From positions 1 through 64,000 of the forward strand of contig JAHEFF010000008.1 in assembly GCA_024640315.1 (NCBI GenBank): a stretch of DNA of 64,000 nucleotides. The letters are read 5' to 3'. This DNA is from Woeseiaceae bacterium (GTDB lineage: Bacteria; Pseudomonadota; Gammaproteobacteria; Steroidobacterales; Woeseiaceae). The notes under the pieces are model-generated. The model saw only the letters and a list, made by a program, of their open reading frames with translations. It did no database searches and was not told where the DNA came from. Positions 1-8,594 of this stretch are shown here, in pieces. The translations under genes were made by a program, and so were the position numbers. Each line of letters starts with the position of its first letter. Within the stretch, counting starts at the first letter, position 1.

Positions 1-126
1 GGTTCCGGTGATCGTGTATTCGCTGCTGGTATCGAATATTGCCGGCACCGAATGGTGGCCTTCCGCAGCGCCAGCCAAAACCGCACTTGCCAGCAACAAT
101 ACGGCCTTTTGTACCTCGAATCTCAC
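1..126 (-). CDS. DUF6152-type secreted protein, N-terminal fragment
   Basis: Only the first 42 codons lie in the window; the gene runs off the left edge. Reading from a GTG at 124-126, the product has a short signal peptide (hydrophobic VLLLASAVLAGAAEG) followed directly by His-His-Ser and then a segment ending YTITGT. The same mature N-terminus (HHS, then about 15 residues, then a TVTVTGVV-like strand) occurs in the proteins at 4508, 5737, 6785 and 8595, which places it in the DUF6152 group of secreted proteins of unknown function. It is divergent from the MFS gene, with about 80 bp between them. The GTG start is inferred from signal-peptide position; upstream ATG codons are not in this frame. 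Confidence 0.7.
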   Translation of the reverse strand, partial: MRFEVQKAVLLLASAVLAGAAEGHHSVPAIFDTSSEYTITGT

Positions 127-205
127 TATGTATTCCTCACCCCAACATTATCCCAGTGTATTGATATGATTGGCAAAGCGATCGCTCCGGTCGCAAAGGG
201 GGGCA

Positions 206-1468
206 ATGATGGCGGTTTTCGACGCCGTTTTTCTGGCTGAATTCAGGAATAACTGGCGGGTTTTGCTGGTCGCCTTCGTCTGCCTCCTCGTGGCCTTCAG
301 CGCCCCTGCATTTGCCCTGCCATTCCTGTTCAGTTCGGTGATCGACGAGTATGGCTGGACTCGCGAACAGGCGACCTTGCTTGCTTCGGCAAAATATCTG
401 ACGGGATCAGTTGTCGCGATCATCATCGGCCGGTTTATTGATGTCATTGGCGTGCGCAATGTGTTGATCGGCGTATCCATTATTGGTGGCCTGGCGCTGG
501 TCAGTTTCTTGTGGGTATCGAACCTGACCCACTACTATCTCGCCGGCGTTATGCTCGGTGTCGCAAGTCCGGGCACGATCGTGGCCATCAAGGTGCTTAT
601 TTCGCGAACCTTTCACGCGTCACAGGGAACCGCAATGGGTCTTGCCATGCTTGGCACGAGTGTGGGTGCCGTGATCGTGCCGCTCGCCATTACCTACCTT
701 ATTGCAGAACATGGTTGGCGAACGGCGACGGCGTTAATGAGTTCCGGCGTCTGGTTGTTAGCGCTTCCCTTGCTGGTTTTCTACCTGACCGACAAGTCGT
801 TTGAAGGTCTGGACAACCAGGACGGACACATCGAACACAAGTCGTCGGTGCTGACGTGGACGATAGCAAAGAGTTTTATGGTGCAAAGTCGATTCTGGCT
901 CATCGCGGCAGCCGTTTTTTCGGCAGCATTCGTCGACCAGGCAATGATTCAGCACCAGGTGCTCTATCTTGAAGTCGACCTGGGGCTAAACGCAATGTAC
1001 GTCGCCGCGGGCGTCAGCGCGATGGGAGGCGTCGCGTTCATCAGCAGGCCGTTGGTTGGCGCGGTTTTCGACAGGTTGTCCATCAAAGGCGTGTCCCTGA
1101 CATATCTCGCGTTAACATTGTCCTGTCTGTTAGCGCTGGTTGCGATCAACCCGATATTTTTCGGCGCTTACGTGGTGTTCAGGGCCGTTGCCCATTCTTC
1201 GGTATTGCTGGATACGGTCGTTCTCGCCAAGCACACCTTCGGTTTAGCCCAAATCGGAATACTGCTCGGTGTCTACACGGCATTCGTCAATCTCGGCTTT
1301 GCGCTCGGGCCGTGGTTCATGGGCTACATGTTTGATACGACAGGTTCGTATGTATTGCCGTTCCTGATCTGCGCGGGAATCGGCATATTTGCCGCGGTCG
1401 TCTTGTTGCCTGTCCGTCCGGACTACTGGTTCGATATGCGGGCACGTGCACGCAGGGGCGTACCTTAA
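206..1468 (+). CDS. Major facilitator superfamily transporter
   Basis: 420-residue polytopic inner-membrane protein with about 12 hydrophobic segments and a long charged central loop near residues 205-225, the usual 6+6 MFS layout. The substrate cannot be read from the sequence; the overall form is like the monocarboxylate and oxalate/formate-like MFS porters. An upstream in-frame ATG exists at 170, but AAGGGGGG at about 196-203 sits just before the tandem ATGs at 206 and 209, so translation probably begins there. It is followed after 52 bp by the Nramp-like gene on the same strand and then the TPP enzyme, suggesting one transport and catabolic unit. Confidence 0.8.
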   Translation: MMAVFDAVFLAEFRNNWRVLLVAFVCLLVAFSAPAFALPFLFSSVIDEYGWTREQATLLASAKYLTGSVVAIIIGRFIDVIGVRNVLIGVSIIGGLALVSFLWVSNLTHYYLAGVMLGVASPGTIVAIKVLISRTFHASQGTAMGLAMLGTSVGAVIVPLAITYLIAEHGWRTATALMSSGVWLLALPLLVFYLTDKSFEGLDNQDGHIEHKSSVLTWTIAKSFMVQSRFWLIAAAVFSAAFVDQAMIQHQVLYLEVDLGLNAMYVAAGVSAMGGVAFISRPLVGAVFDRLSIKGVSLTYLALTLSCLLALVAINPIFFGAYVVFRAVAHSSVLLDTVVLAKHTFGLAQIGILLGVYTAFVNLGFALGPWFMGYMFDTTGSYVLPFLICAGIGIFAAVVLLPVRPDYWFDMRARARRGVP

Positions 1469-1520
1469 TCGTGCCGGGTCGGCTAGTATTGCAGCAATAA
1501 TAATAAGACAGGAACTCCCG

Positions 1521-2753
1521 ATGCCCAATTTCATGCCCCGGATCGGTCCGGGTATCATGCTCGCTGCAACAGCAGTCGGCGTGTCGCATCTCGTGTATTC
1601 GACCCAGGCGGGCGGCAACTACGGACTTTCCCTTTCCATCCTGATCATTGTGATCGTTTTTCTGAAGTATCCGGCCTTTCGTTTTGCCGTTGATTATGCG
1701 AGCGCCACCGGACACAGCCTCGTGACCGGTTATGCCAAAATCAGCCGGCTTGCTCTCGCCTGGCTTGTGGTCGGTTTCTTCGTTGATATGTTCATTGCGA
1801 CTGGCGCCGTGGCACTGGTTACAGCGGGACTGATGATTAGCGTATTCAATCTGCCATATACGGGGCCTCAGGTTGCGGTTGCGCTGATGGTCGTCTCTGC
1901 CGCCGTTCTGCTGAACGGGCAGTATTCAAAAGCAGAGAGAATCGTGAAGGTCCTGGTCTTGGTCTTCTCCGTTCTTGCTATTGTCGCGACCGTTTTTTCA
2001 CTACCGCTTCTGGGGAGCGAAGAACGTGGACTTTTTGCGGCACTGACGCCGGACCGCTCGCTTGCCCTGTTCGTTATCGCGATGGCCGGTTGGATGCCGA
2101 TGCCGACCAATGGCGCCATCATGTATTCCAAGTGGATTTGCGAGAAACGCAAAGTAACCGGTGACAGTTTCGATCACCGGGGCGCTATTAGTGACTTCAA
2201 GGTCGGCTATGGTTTGACGCTGGTCCTGGCACTGTGCTTTTTGGTGATGGGGACCGCCGTCCTGTTTGAGACGGGCCGTGAAGTGCCGCAGAGCGCGGCT
2301 GGCTTCGCGACCGAGCTGTTCGGCATATTTACCACCGTGATCGGTAACTGGGTTTACCCTGTTATTGCGGTGGCTGGAATAGCCGTGATCTGGTCCACGC
2401 AGATTGCACTGATGGATGCGGCACCCAGGGTGACGGCTCGACTTTTCGACGTCGTTACCGGTCGGCCGGACGATGCTCCCTCCCGGTACACGACTTTCCT
2501 TATCATCCAGGTGGTCGGCGTGACCATCATGGTCCTGTTCCTGATGGGCGGCTTTACCAAATTCCTCTATTTCGCGACCAGTATGGGCTTTATAGCCAGT
2601 CCGGCAATTGCCTATTACAACTATCGCGCGGTAACTTCAGCCGAAGTGGCCGCAGAATACAGACCGAAGCGAACCATGGTGATTTGGAGCTGGACAGGTA
2701 TTATTGTCCTTGCTGCATTTGCCATTGCATTTCTCTTCACCAGCCTCGGATAG
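1521..2753 (+). CDS. Nramp-related membrane transporter with altered metal-site motifs
   Basis: 410-residue integral membrane protein with about 11 hydrophobic helices. Its N-terminal GPGIMLAATAVG resembles the first helix of Nramp-superfamily transporters, and GWMPMPTNGAIMYSKW at about 187-205 resembles the sixth. The canonical DPGN of helix 1 is replaced by a VGVSH-like stretch, and the MPH of helix 6 reads MPM, so the classical Mn2+/Fe2+ site is not conserved. It may be a divergent member handling Mg2+ or a non-metal substrate. ATG 1521 was chosen over an upstream in-frame start because AGGA precedes it at about 1510-1513 and the protein then starts at a normal Nramp N-terminus. The TPP enzyme follows after 5 bp. 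Confidence 0.65.
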   Translation: MPNFMPRIGPGIMLAATAVGVSHLVYSTQAGGNYGLSLSILIIVIVFLKYPAFRFAVDYASATGHSLVTGYAKISRLALAWLVVGFFVDMFIATGAVALVTAGLMISVFNLPYTGPQVAVALMVVSAAVLLNGQYSKAERIVKVLVLVFSVLAIVATVFSLPLLGSEERGLFAALTPDRSLALFVIAMAGWMPMPTNGAIMYSKWICEKRKVTGDSFDHRGAISDFKVGYGLTLVLALCFLVMGTAVLFETGREVPQSAAGFATELFGIFTTVIGNWVYPVIAVAGIAVIWSTQIALMDAAPRVTARLFDVVTGRPDDAPSRYTTFLIIQVVGVTIMVLFLMGGFTKFLYFATSMGFIASPAIAYYNYRAVTSAEVAAEYRPKRTMVIWSWTGIIVLAAFAIAFLFTSLG

Positions 2754-2758
2754 AAATT

Positions 2759-4396
2759 TTGACTGAAAAAATGACCGGCGGCGATGCCATGATTCGCGCC
2801 GCCAAAGCGAACGGCACGGATACCATCTTCGGCTTGCCAGGTGCCCAAATCTACCCGATGTTCGACGCACTGTATCGTGACCCGGACATCAGGACGATCA
2901 TCAGCCGCCACGAGCAGGGCGCCGGTTATATGGCCTTCGGCTATGCCAGGGCGACGGGTCGGCCGGGCGTGTTTTCTGTCGTCCCCGGTCCCGGCATCCT
3001 GAACGCCAGCGCGGCACTTTGCACCGCTGACGGCTGTAATCAGCCTGTCGTCTGCCTGACCGGACAAATCATGTCGGAGTTCCTGGGCAAGGGCAGGGGG
3101 CACCTGCACGAACTGACTGACCAGACGGCGACATTGCGTACGATCATCAAGCATGCTGACCATATAGCTGATCCGACAAAAGCATCAGCGCAGGTCAACG
3201 AAGCGTTCCGCCAGGCACTCGGCGGTCGCCCGGGTCCGGCAACGGTGGAAATGTGCTGGGACACCATGGCCGCGACCTACGACATTGATATCGGGCCGGG
3301 CAATGCGGTTGTCGATAAGCCGGAGGTTGACCTCGATGCCGTAAAAGATGCGGCCAGGCTGGTTGCCGGCGCGAAGAACATCATGATCATGTGTGGTGGC
3401 GGGGCTCAGCACGCAAGCGACGAAGTCCGGCAACTTGCCGAAATGCTCGGAGCATCTGTCACCGCATTTCGGAGCGGCCGAGGTGTCGTTGCCGAGGATC
3501 ATGATTGCGGTACGTCATCTGCGGCTGCACGGTTGTTGTGGGACGATACCGACCTCCTGATCGGAATTGGATCGAGACTCGAGCTTCAATTCATGCGCTG
3601 GGGCTCGATGGATCACTATCATGACCGTCCACCGGAAGGCAGTCCAAAAGTTATTCGCATTGATATTGACCCTGAGGAGATGAATCGTTTCAGGCCCGAT
3701 GTTGGGGTTGTTGCAGATTCAGTTGATGGCACGAGCGCGTTGATCAGAGAGATCGAAAAGCAGGGGCATCACGCGGGTGACCTGGAGCGCATTGCTGATG
3801 CCAGGGCCAGGGCGCGCAGGAATATCGAAGAGATCCAGCCGCAGCTCAGCTACCTCGATGCCATTCGCGATGTGCTGCCACGAGATGGCTATTTCGTGGA
3901 GGAACTCTGCCAGGTCGGGTTTACTTCCAATTTTGGCTTCCCGGTGTACGAGCCCCGAACCTATGTATCGACCGGCTACCAGGGGACCCTCGGCTTCGGT
4001 TATCCGACTGCCATTGGTGTTAAAGCCGGCATGCCTGACCGGGCGGTGGTCTCGATCATCGGCGACGGTGGTTTCCTCTTTGGAGTGGCCGAGCTGGCAA
4101 GCGCAGTGCAACAGAACATCGGTGTCGTGTGCGTCGTGTTCAACAATAGCTCGTACGGCAATGTCCGGCGAGACCAGCAGCTGCGCTACGACGGCCACAT
4201 TATCGGAGCGGATCTCGATAACCCGGACATGGTGAAGCTTGCCGAGTCCTTCGGCGCCGACGCCTACCGGGTGGATTCTCCGGACGCGCTGAAACCAGTG
4301 TTACAGCAGGCTGTCGACAATGATCGGCCCGCGGTCATTGACGTGACGATTGAGCGGGGCAGTGAGACCAGTCCATGGAAGTACATCATGGGCTGA
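2759..4396 (+). CDS. Thiamine-pyrophosphate enzyme, acetolactate-synthase-like
   Basis: About 545 residues with the three-domain plan of TPP-dependent decarboxylases and synthases. The N-terminal Pyr domain carries the cofactor-activating Glu at about residue 52 in RHEQGAGYMAFGYARATG. A central Rossmann-like domain follows. The C-terminal PP domain has GDGG at about 435-438 and the paired Asn about 27 residues later, forming the Mg-TPP site. The family includes acetolactate synthase large subunit, sulfoacetaldehyde acetyltransferase and benzoylformate decarboxylase; no small regulatory subunit is adjacent, so a catabolic role is as likely as branched-chain amino acid synthesis. The start is either TTG 2759 (GGA about 8 bp upstream) or ATG 2771 (no Shine-Dalgarno). 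It is tightly coupled to the Nramp-like gene. Confidence 0.75.
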   Translation: MTEKMTGGDAMIRAAKANGTDTIFGLPGAQIYPMFDALYRDPDIRTIISRHEQGAGYMAFGYARATGRPGVFSVVPGPGILNASAALCTADGCNQPVVCLTGQIMSEFLGKGRGHLHELTDQTATLRTIIKHADHIADPTKASAQVNEAFRQALGGRPGPATVEMCWDTMAATYDIDIGPGNAVVDKPEVDLDAVKDAARLVAGAKNIMIMCGGGAQHASDEVRQLAEMLGASVTAFRSGRGVVAEDHDCGTSSAAARLLWDDTDLLIGIGSRLELQFMRWGSMDHYHDRPPEGSPKVIRIDIDPEEMNRFRPDVGVVADSVDGTSALIREIEKQGHHAGDLERIADARARARRNIEEIQPQLSYLDAIRDVLPRDGYFVEELCQVGFTSNFGFPVYEPRTYVSTGYQGTLGFGYPTAIGVKAGMPDRAVVSIIGDGGFLFGVAELASAVQQNIGVVCVVFNNSSYGNVRRDQQLRYDGHIIGADLDNPDMVKLAESFGADAYRVDSPDALKPVLQQAVDNDRPAVIDVTIERGSETSPWKYIMG

Positions 4397-4399
4397 GCC

Positions 4400-4417
4400 G
4401 AAAACCCCCGGGTTTTC
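4400..4417 (+). terminator. GC-rich hairpin after the TPP enzyme gene
   Basis: GAAAACCC at 4400-4407 is complementary to GGGTTTTC at 4410-4417, immediately after the stop codon at 4396. No T-run follows, so it is a weak intrinsic-terminator candidate or an mRNA 3'-end stabiliser. It separates the transporter/TPP unit from the DUF6152 pair. Confidence 0.35.
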
Positions 4418-4507
4418 AGGTAGTCTCGCATAGCGATAATTTTGGCCGGGACTTCGCTGGGATGGCCGCCTACAAGGGTTAAAATATGGGTCAATGGAGG
4501 ACCCAAC

Positions 4508-5734
4508 GTGATTCGAAATATAACCCAGCTAGTTTCCCTGGCCATCGTGCTCATTTTGATTGGCACGACCGGCGTAGAAGCACATCATTCCGCTGTCGGA
4601 TTCGACAAAGGCAATACGGTGACCGTTACCGGCGTGGTAACTCGCTTCGTTTGGCGGAATCCGCATATGGCCATCAATATGGATGTCACCGATGAGTCTG
4701 GCGAAACGGTACTTTGGAAGATTGAAGGGCCGGGCACGACAGTCCTGAGCAAACAGGGCTTTAACCGCGAATCGCTTAACGTCGGTGACAAGATTACTGT
4801 CGTTGCCAACCCGATGAAGAGCGGAAAACCGGGTGGCTTGCTGTTGGCGATTACGCTTGCCGATGGAACCAAACACGCAACCAGTGAGGACTATTCCGCG
4901 ACTGAAACGGCGGTGGCGGAGACGCGACGAGTCATCCCGTCGCTGCTGGACTACGTACCACCACCCGCTGGCGAAACCTGGCAGGATCGGGAGAAGAAGA
5001 CCCGGCCGGCACAACTACCAATGCCGGGTAATGATCCCAGGCAGACGGGCCCGGGCGCCCTGGATCCCGCACATCTCGCGAAGGACTGGCCGGAAGCGCC
5101 CTTTGATCTGACCGGCACCTGGGCATTTCGTGGCGAACAGGACTGGGGCCAGAATTACGGCGTATACGAATTCAAGCCGCACCCGAAGTGGACCGAAAAA
5201 GGCCAGAAGATTTACGACGAATACCAGCAGTATGCGAAGTCCGGGCGCCGCTATCCGGAGCCGACCGCGCAGTGCTATCCGGCTGGCATGCCGCGGCTGA
5301 TGACGCGATATGGATCGCTGATGATGATGCAGTACCCAACTGCCATCTTCATGGTGTCCCGTTTGAACAACGAATACCGACCGATTTGGCTGGACGGGCG
5401 CCAGCGTGAACCGATGGCGAGCAGCGATCCCAATTGGAACGGAGAGTCCCTGGGCCACTGGGAAGGCGATACGCTGGTTGTCGAAACCACCGGTTTTACC
5501 GATGAAAATCACCTGATTCAACAGGGCGTATTTACCGGTAACCAGCTGAAAATTATCGAACGGATCAAGGTAATCAATGACGGAAATACGATGGTTACCG
5601 AATACATCATGACGGATCCGGAACATTGGGTCGGGGAGTGGCGCCACATAAAGTTCCGCGATCGGATGGTGAATGCGGACGTTCGCGAGGCAACGTGTTT
5701 GCCGGCTGACAACGATCTGCTGCCAGGGATGTAA
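4508..5734 (+). CDS. DUF6152 family secreted protein, long form
   Basis: 408 residues. A signal peptide (about residues 1-27, ending VEA) is followed by HHSAVGFD and an N-terminal beta-rich domain of about 110 residues, with strands such as VTVTGVVTRFVWRNPH, typical of DUF6152. A larger C-terminal part contains LTGTWAF near residue 205 and a motif GHWEGDTLVVETTGF near residue 320, which recurs in the next gene and in the one at 7572. Function is unknown; the protein is predicted to be periplasmic or exported. GTG 4508 is preferred because GGAGG lies at 4496-4500 and it places the signal peptide at the N-terminus. The next gene begins 2 bp after its stop, so the two are co-transcribed. Confidence 0.8.
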   Translation: MIRNITQLVSLAIVLILIGTTGVEAHHSAVGFDKGNTVTVTGVVTRFVWRNPHMAINMDVTDESGETVLWKIEGPGTTVLSKQGFNRESLNVGDKITVVANPMKSGKPGGLLLAITLADGTKHATSEDYSATETAVAETRRVIPSLLDYVPPPAGETWQDREKKTRPAQLPMPGNDPRQTGPGALDPAHLAKDWPEAPFDLTGTWAFRGEQDWGQNYGVYEFKPHPKWTEKGQKIYDEYQQYAKSGRRYPEPTAQCYPAGMPRLMTRYGSLMMMQYPTAIFMVSRLNNEYRPIWLDGRQREPMASSDPNWNGESLGHWEGDTLVVETTGFTDENHLIQQGVFTGNQLKIIERIKVINDGNTMVTEYIMTDPEHWVGEWRHIKFRDRMVNADVREATCLPADNDLLPGM

Positions 5735-5736
5735 TC

Positions 5737-6783
5737 ATGAAAACGCGCATTCGTCTCAACGCACTACTTGCAATCTTTGCTGCATCGTTTCTGATCGGAC
5801 AGCCCGCGGGTGCACACCATTCGCACGCCAGTCTGAATATGGACGACGTTCGCATGTACAAGGGGCGGGTCACCAAGTACAGCTGGACGATGCCGCACGT
5901 GTTCATCAGGATTGCCGGTGTTGACGACAATGGCGACGTAGTCGAATACACGGTGGAGTTGCAGCATCCGCCGGCGATGGCGCGTCTCGGCTGGAGCAAG
6001 GAGACGTGGCACCCCGGTGACCGGATAATCTGGGAAGGGCCGCACGACAAGGACCCGAATCGGCACTACACCGGCATGACCTGGGCCGAGAAGGACGACG
6101 GCACTCGACTCGGTACTGATCGGGAAACCGCCGAGGCTCTTGAAGCTGCTGTGGTTCCGTCAACCGACTTTACCGGACTCTGGAAGCGATCCGATGAGGG
6201 TGGCTTCAAGCCGCACTACAAGCCGCCGCAAGGCTGGCCGCTGTCGGCGAAAGGTCAGGAGATGCTCGACAATTTCCATGAGGACCAGAACCCGATGGTC
6301 AGCTGTGGCAACCCCGGCCCGCCGAAGGCAATGATTGTCCCTTATCCCATGATGCTGACTCGACCGGATGAGAATACCGTGATCATCGAGCGCGAACTGA
6401 TGCGTGATGTTCGCACTATTTACCTGAACGGTACGGGCAAGGTGGGCGAGCCCTCGGTTCTTGGCTACTCGACGGGTAAGTTCGAGGGCGACACTTTCGT
6501 GGTCGAGACGACGAACTTCGTTGCCGACAAGTGGGGTTCTCACACCGGAATCGACTCGAGCGAGCAAAAGCAGCTGGTTGAGAAGTTCTGGATGTCAGAC
6601 GATGGACTGTTCCTGCACGCCGAGATCACGGTCACCGATCCGGTATATCTATCGGTGCCGTATACATTCATGCATCGCTGGGAGAAGCTGGCCGACCGGG
6701 ATGTGATTCAGGCTCCGTGCACGATGGAGGCCGCGAAGCTCTACCTCCAGGCGGGCTACGGCAAGACCGCGGAAGAAAAGTAA
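5737..6783 (+). CDS. DUF6152 family secreted protein, long form
   Basis: 348 residues, tandem paralogue of the preceding gene. A signal peptide ends in PAGA and is followed by HHSHASLNMDD, a DUF6152 beta domain (RVTKYSWTMPHVFIRI, about 45-60), FTGLWKR near residue 145, and a C-terminal region with GYSTGKFEGDTFVVETTNF near 245. The Cys in VSCGNPGPP and the one in the C-terminal APCTMEAAKLY could form a periplasmic disulfide. No known catalytic motif was recognised. It starts 2 bp after the previous stop and ends only 1 bp before the stop codon of the convergent gene at 6785, so there is no room for a terminator between them. Confidence 0.8.
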   Translation: MKTRIRLNALLAIFAASFLIGQPAGAHHSHASLNMDDVRMYKGRVTKYSWTMPHVFIRIAGVDDNGDVVEYTVELQHPPAMARLGWSKETWHPGDRIIWEGPHDKDPNRHYTGMTWAEKDDGTRLGTDRETAEALEAAVVPSTDFTGLWKRSDEGGFKPHYKPPQGWPLSAKGQEMLDNFHEDQNPMVSCGNPGPPKAMIVPYPMMLTRPDENTVIIERELMRDVRTIYLNGTGKVGEPSVLGYSTGKFEGDTFVVETTNFVADKWGSHTGIDSSEQKQLVEKFWMSDDGLFLHAEITVTDPVYLSVPYTFMHRWEKLADRDVIQAPCTMEAAKLYLQAGYGKTAEEK

Positions 6784-6784
6784 C

Positions 6785-7561
6785 TTATTCGCAGGATTCT
6801 TTTTCCTGTTCCCACCAGCGGGACAGAACCCGATTGTAATTCTCGATGTAGTCTTCGCCATCTTCAATGGCCAGGCGCTGTGACGCACTCAATCCACCGA
6901 GTGGAACCTTGATCGTGAATTCGTCGCGAAGCGTGTGACACTGCAGCAGGTCGTCGACCCCCGGAAATTTTGCGGAGTTACCGGATGCGAGGCCGATCAG
7001 GCGAGGTCGCCCATCCGCGTATTCCCTCGCAATCCGCGTCAGGTGATCGTCCTCGCGGATCCACCCCGCTACCTGGTCTGCCGCTGTAAGCGATTGATCT
7101 GTTGACGGAAATCCTGCCGGGATCGTCTCCGGATTCAGGGCCATCCTGTCCATTGCAAGAATATCTTTCGGCCAGATGTAATTGCCGCGGCGCATCATGA
7201 CGACGGTGCCGTCCGCGTAGTGCAGTTGGTGCCCACGCAGCGTACGTGCCTTGAATTTGTCCGGCCAGCCAACGACCGTGATGGTATCGCCCTTTTTAAG
7301 GTTCCTGAGTTCGTCGGCGAAGCCCAGTCGCTCTGCGTCTCTCGGATCCTCCGTGGACAAGGTCCATTTCTCGATGGCCCCGTCGTCGCCTGTCACATCC
7401 ATTCGGTAGATGCTGTGCGGGTAGCCGAAACGGGCGCTCGTGACGACACCGGTGATGGTCACATTTACCTTGCCGTCGTAATTCAGTACCGAGTGATGCG
7501 CGTGTGCAGCCGGCACGAACAGGGCTGCACATATCAATGTCAGGGTCGGTTTTCTGAACAT
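6785..7561 (-). CDS. DUF6152 family secreted protein
   Basis: 258 residues. A signal peptide ending AHA is followed by HHSVLNYDGKVNVTITGVV and the roughly 100-residue DUF6152 beta domain. The remainder (about 120-258) is not recognised and carries one WEQEKESCE-type C-terminus with a terminal cysteine. ATG at 7559-7561 was chosen over longer upstream starts because GGAGGC lies at 7565-7570 and it puts the signal peptide first. It is the third gene of a minus-strand set 8969>8591>7561 with very short spacers, so probably one operon. Role unknown. Confidence 0.75.
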   Translation of the reverse strand: MFRKPTLTLICAALFVPAAHAHHSVLNYDGKVNVTITGVVTSARFGYPHSIYRMDVTGDDGAIEKWTLSTEDPRDAERLGFADELRNLKKGDTITVVGWPDKFKARTLRGHQLHYADGTVVMMRRGNYIWPKDILAMDRMALNPETIPAGFPSTDQSLTAADQVAGWIREDDHLTRIAREYADGRPRLIGLASGNSAKFPGVDDLLQCHTLRDEFTIKVPLGGLSASQRLAIEDGEDYIENYNRVLSRWWEQEKESCE

Positions 7562-7571
7562 GGCGCCTCCT

Positions 7572-8591
7572 CTAGAAGCGTTGCTTCGATCGCTCGAAAT
7601 ACATGTCGAGCTTATTCTCGTTGTACATCTGCCGATAAAAGGAATCCGGATCACATTCGTACGGATAGATCTCGGTATCCGGATTCCGTGTCCACGCCCT
7701 GCGTCGGACCGGTGGGCGTTTGTAGTTTTCAGGATCGTGCAATGTAATGACAGCGCTAAGCCGCTGGCCGTCTTCACTCAGCTTGTAAACTTCCTCGAGC
7801 CTTGCGTTTTCTGAAATCGGTTCGCCACGAAAATCTCTGACGTTTGGCGAGAGATGCGTGGTTTCGACGACGAGTTGACTGCCTTCCCACCGACCGGTGG
7901 AATAGCCCATCCCCGAGCCGGGATAGAATTCAGGTGCTTCACGATCGTCCAGGAAAATCCTCCTGACCTCGCTGTCGACCTCGTACAAAAACGTAAGCCG
8001 CTTATCGCTGCTGAGAACTTCGAATGGGTAGCCGCCCCAGGCAACCATGGCGACAATGCCCGGTGACACGCAGCGTACGTTGGGCTGGTCATAATGCATC
8101 AGGTAATTCGCGTGCCAGGCTTCAGCCTCGTCTGTCAGGTCCATGGAATACTTGCGGAAGTCGACGCCAGGTGCCGGCTTCCAGATCCCGCTGATGTCAA
8201 CGGGGCGGGGCTCCTTCGCTCGTTCCTCTGCCACAAACCTGACGGCACTCCATGTGCCAGGAGTAAAGGAGACCTCGGCGTCACTCTGGACGGTATATGA
8301 ACCAGACAGGCGATCGTCATCGAGCTGTCCTTCAAGTTTAAGGACAATCACAAAGCCGCGAATGTCGCGGGTATCAATGTCGACAGCGACCTGGTTGCCG
8401 TCAATCTTGATCGGCGCTGGCCCGCCTTCAACGAAAGCCAGCCATCCATCGTTGTCTCGTTCGATTTCAAGCAACCCAATGACAGCCGCTCCGGAGGGTT
8501 TCACCTCGATCATCCAGTCGCCCTCCATTGCAGGATTGGCGGAGACTGTTGCGGCGCAAAGCAGCGAAAATGCCAGCATCAACTTGCGCAT
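7572..8591 (-). CDS. Secreted protein sharing the C-terminal domain of long DUF6152 proteins
   Basis: 339 residues with a signal peptide (MRKLMLAFSLLCAATVSA). It lacks the HHS N-terminus. The N-terminal about 100 residues read as a beta-rich domain (GDWMIEVKPSG, LEGQLDDDRLSGSYTVQ). The second half (DISGIWKP near 140, GYSTGRWEGSQLVVETTHL near 235) matches the C-terminal part of the proteins at 4508 and 5737. It therefore seems to be a stand-alone version of that domain, physically next to a stand-alone DUF6152 domain (8595). The start codon follows the 8595 gene stop by 3 bp and its own stop lies 10 bp before the next start. Function unknown; probably periplasmic. Confidence 0.7.
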   Translation of the reverse strand: MRKLMLAFSLLCAATVSANPAMEGDWMIEVKPSGAAVIGLLEIERDNDGWLAFVEGGPAPIKIDGNQVAVDIDTRDIRGFVIVLKLEGQLDDDRLSGSYTVQSDAEVSFTPGTWSAVRFVAEERAKEPRPVDISGIWKPAPGVDFRKYSMDLTDEAEAWHANYLMHYDQPNVRCVSPGIVAMVAWGGYPFEVLSSDKRLTFLYEVDSEVRRIFLDDREAPEFYPGSGMGYSTGRWEGSQLVVETTHLSPNVRDFRGEPISENARLEEVYKLSEDGQRLSAVITLHDPENYKRPPVRRRAWTRNPDTEIYPYECDPDSFYRQMYNENKLDMYFERSKQRF

Positions 8592-8594
8592 AAC

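Noticed and set aside
2621-3163. Minus-strand open frame of 180 codons opposite the TPP enzyme
   Set aside because: No domain or ribosome site; the plus-strand gene has clear TPP motifs throughout.
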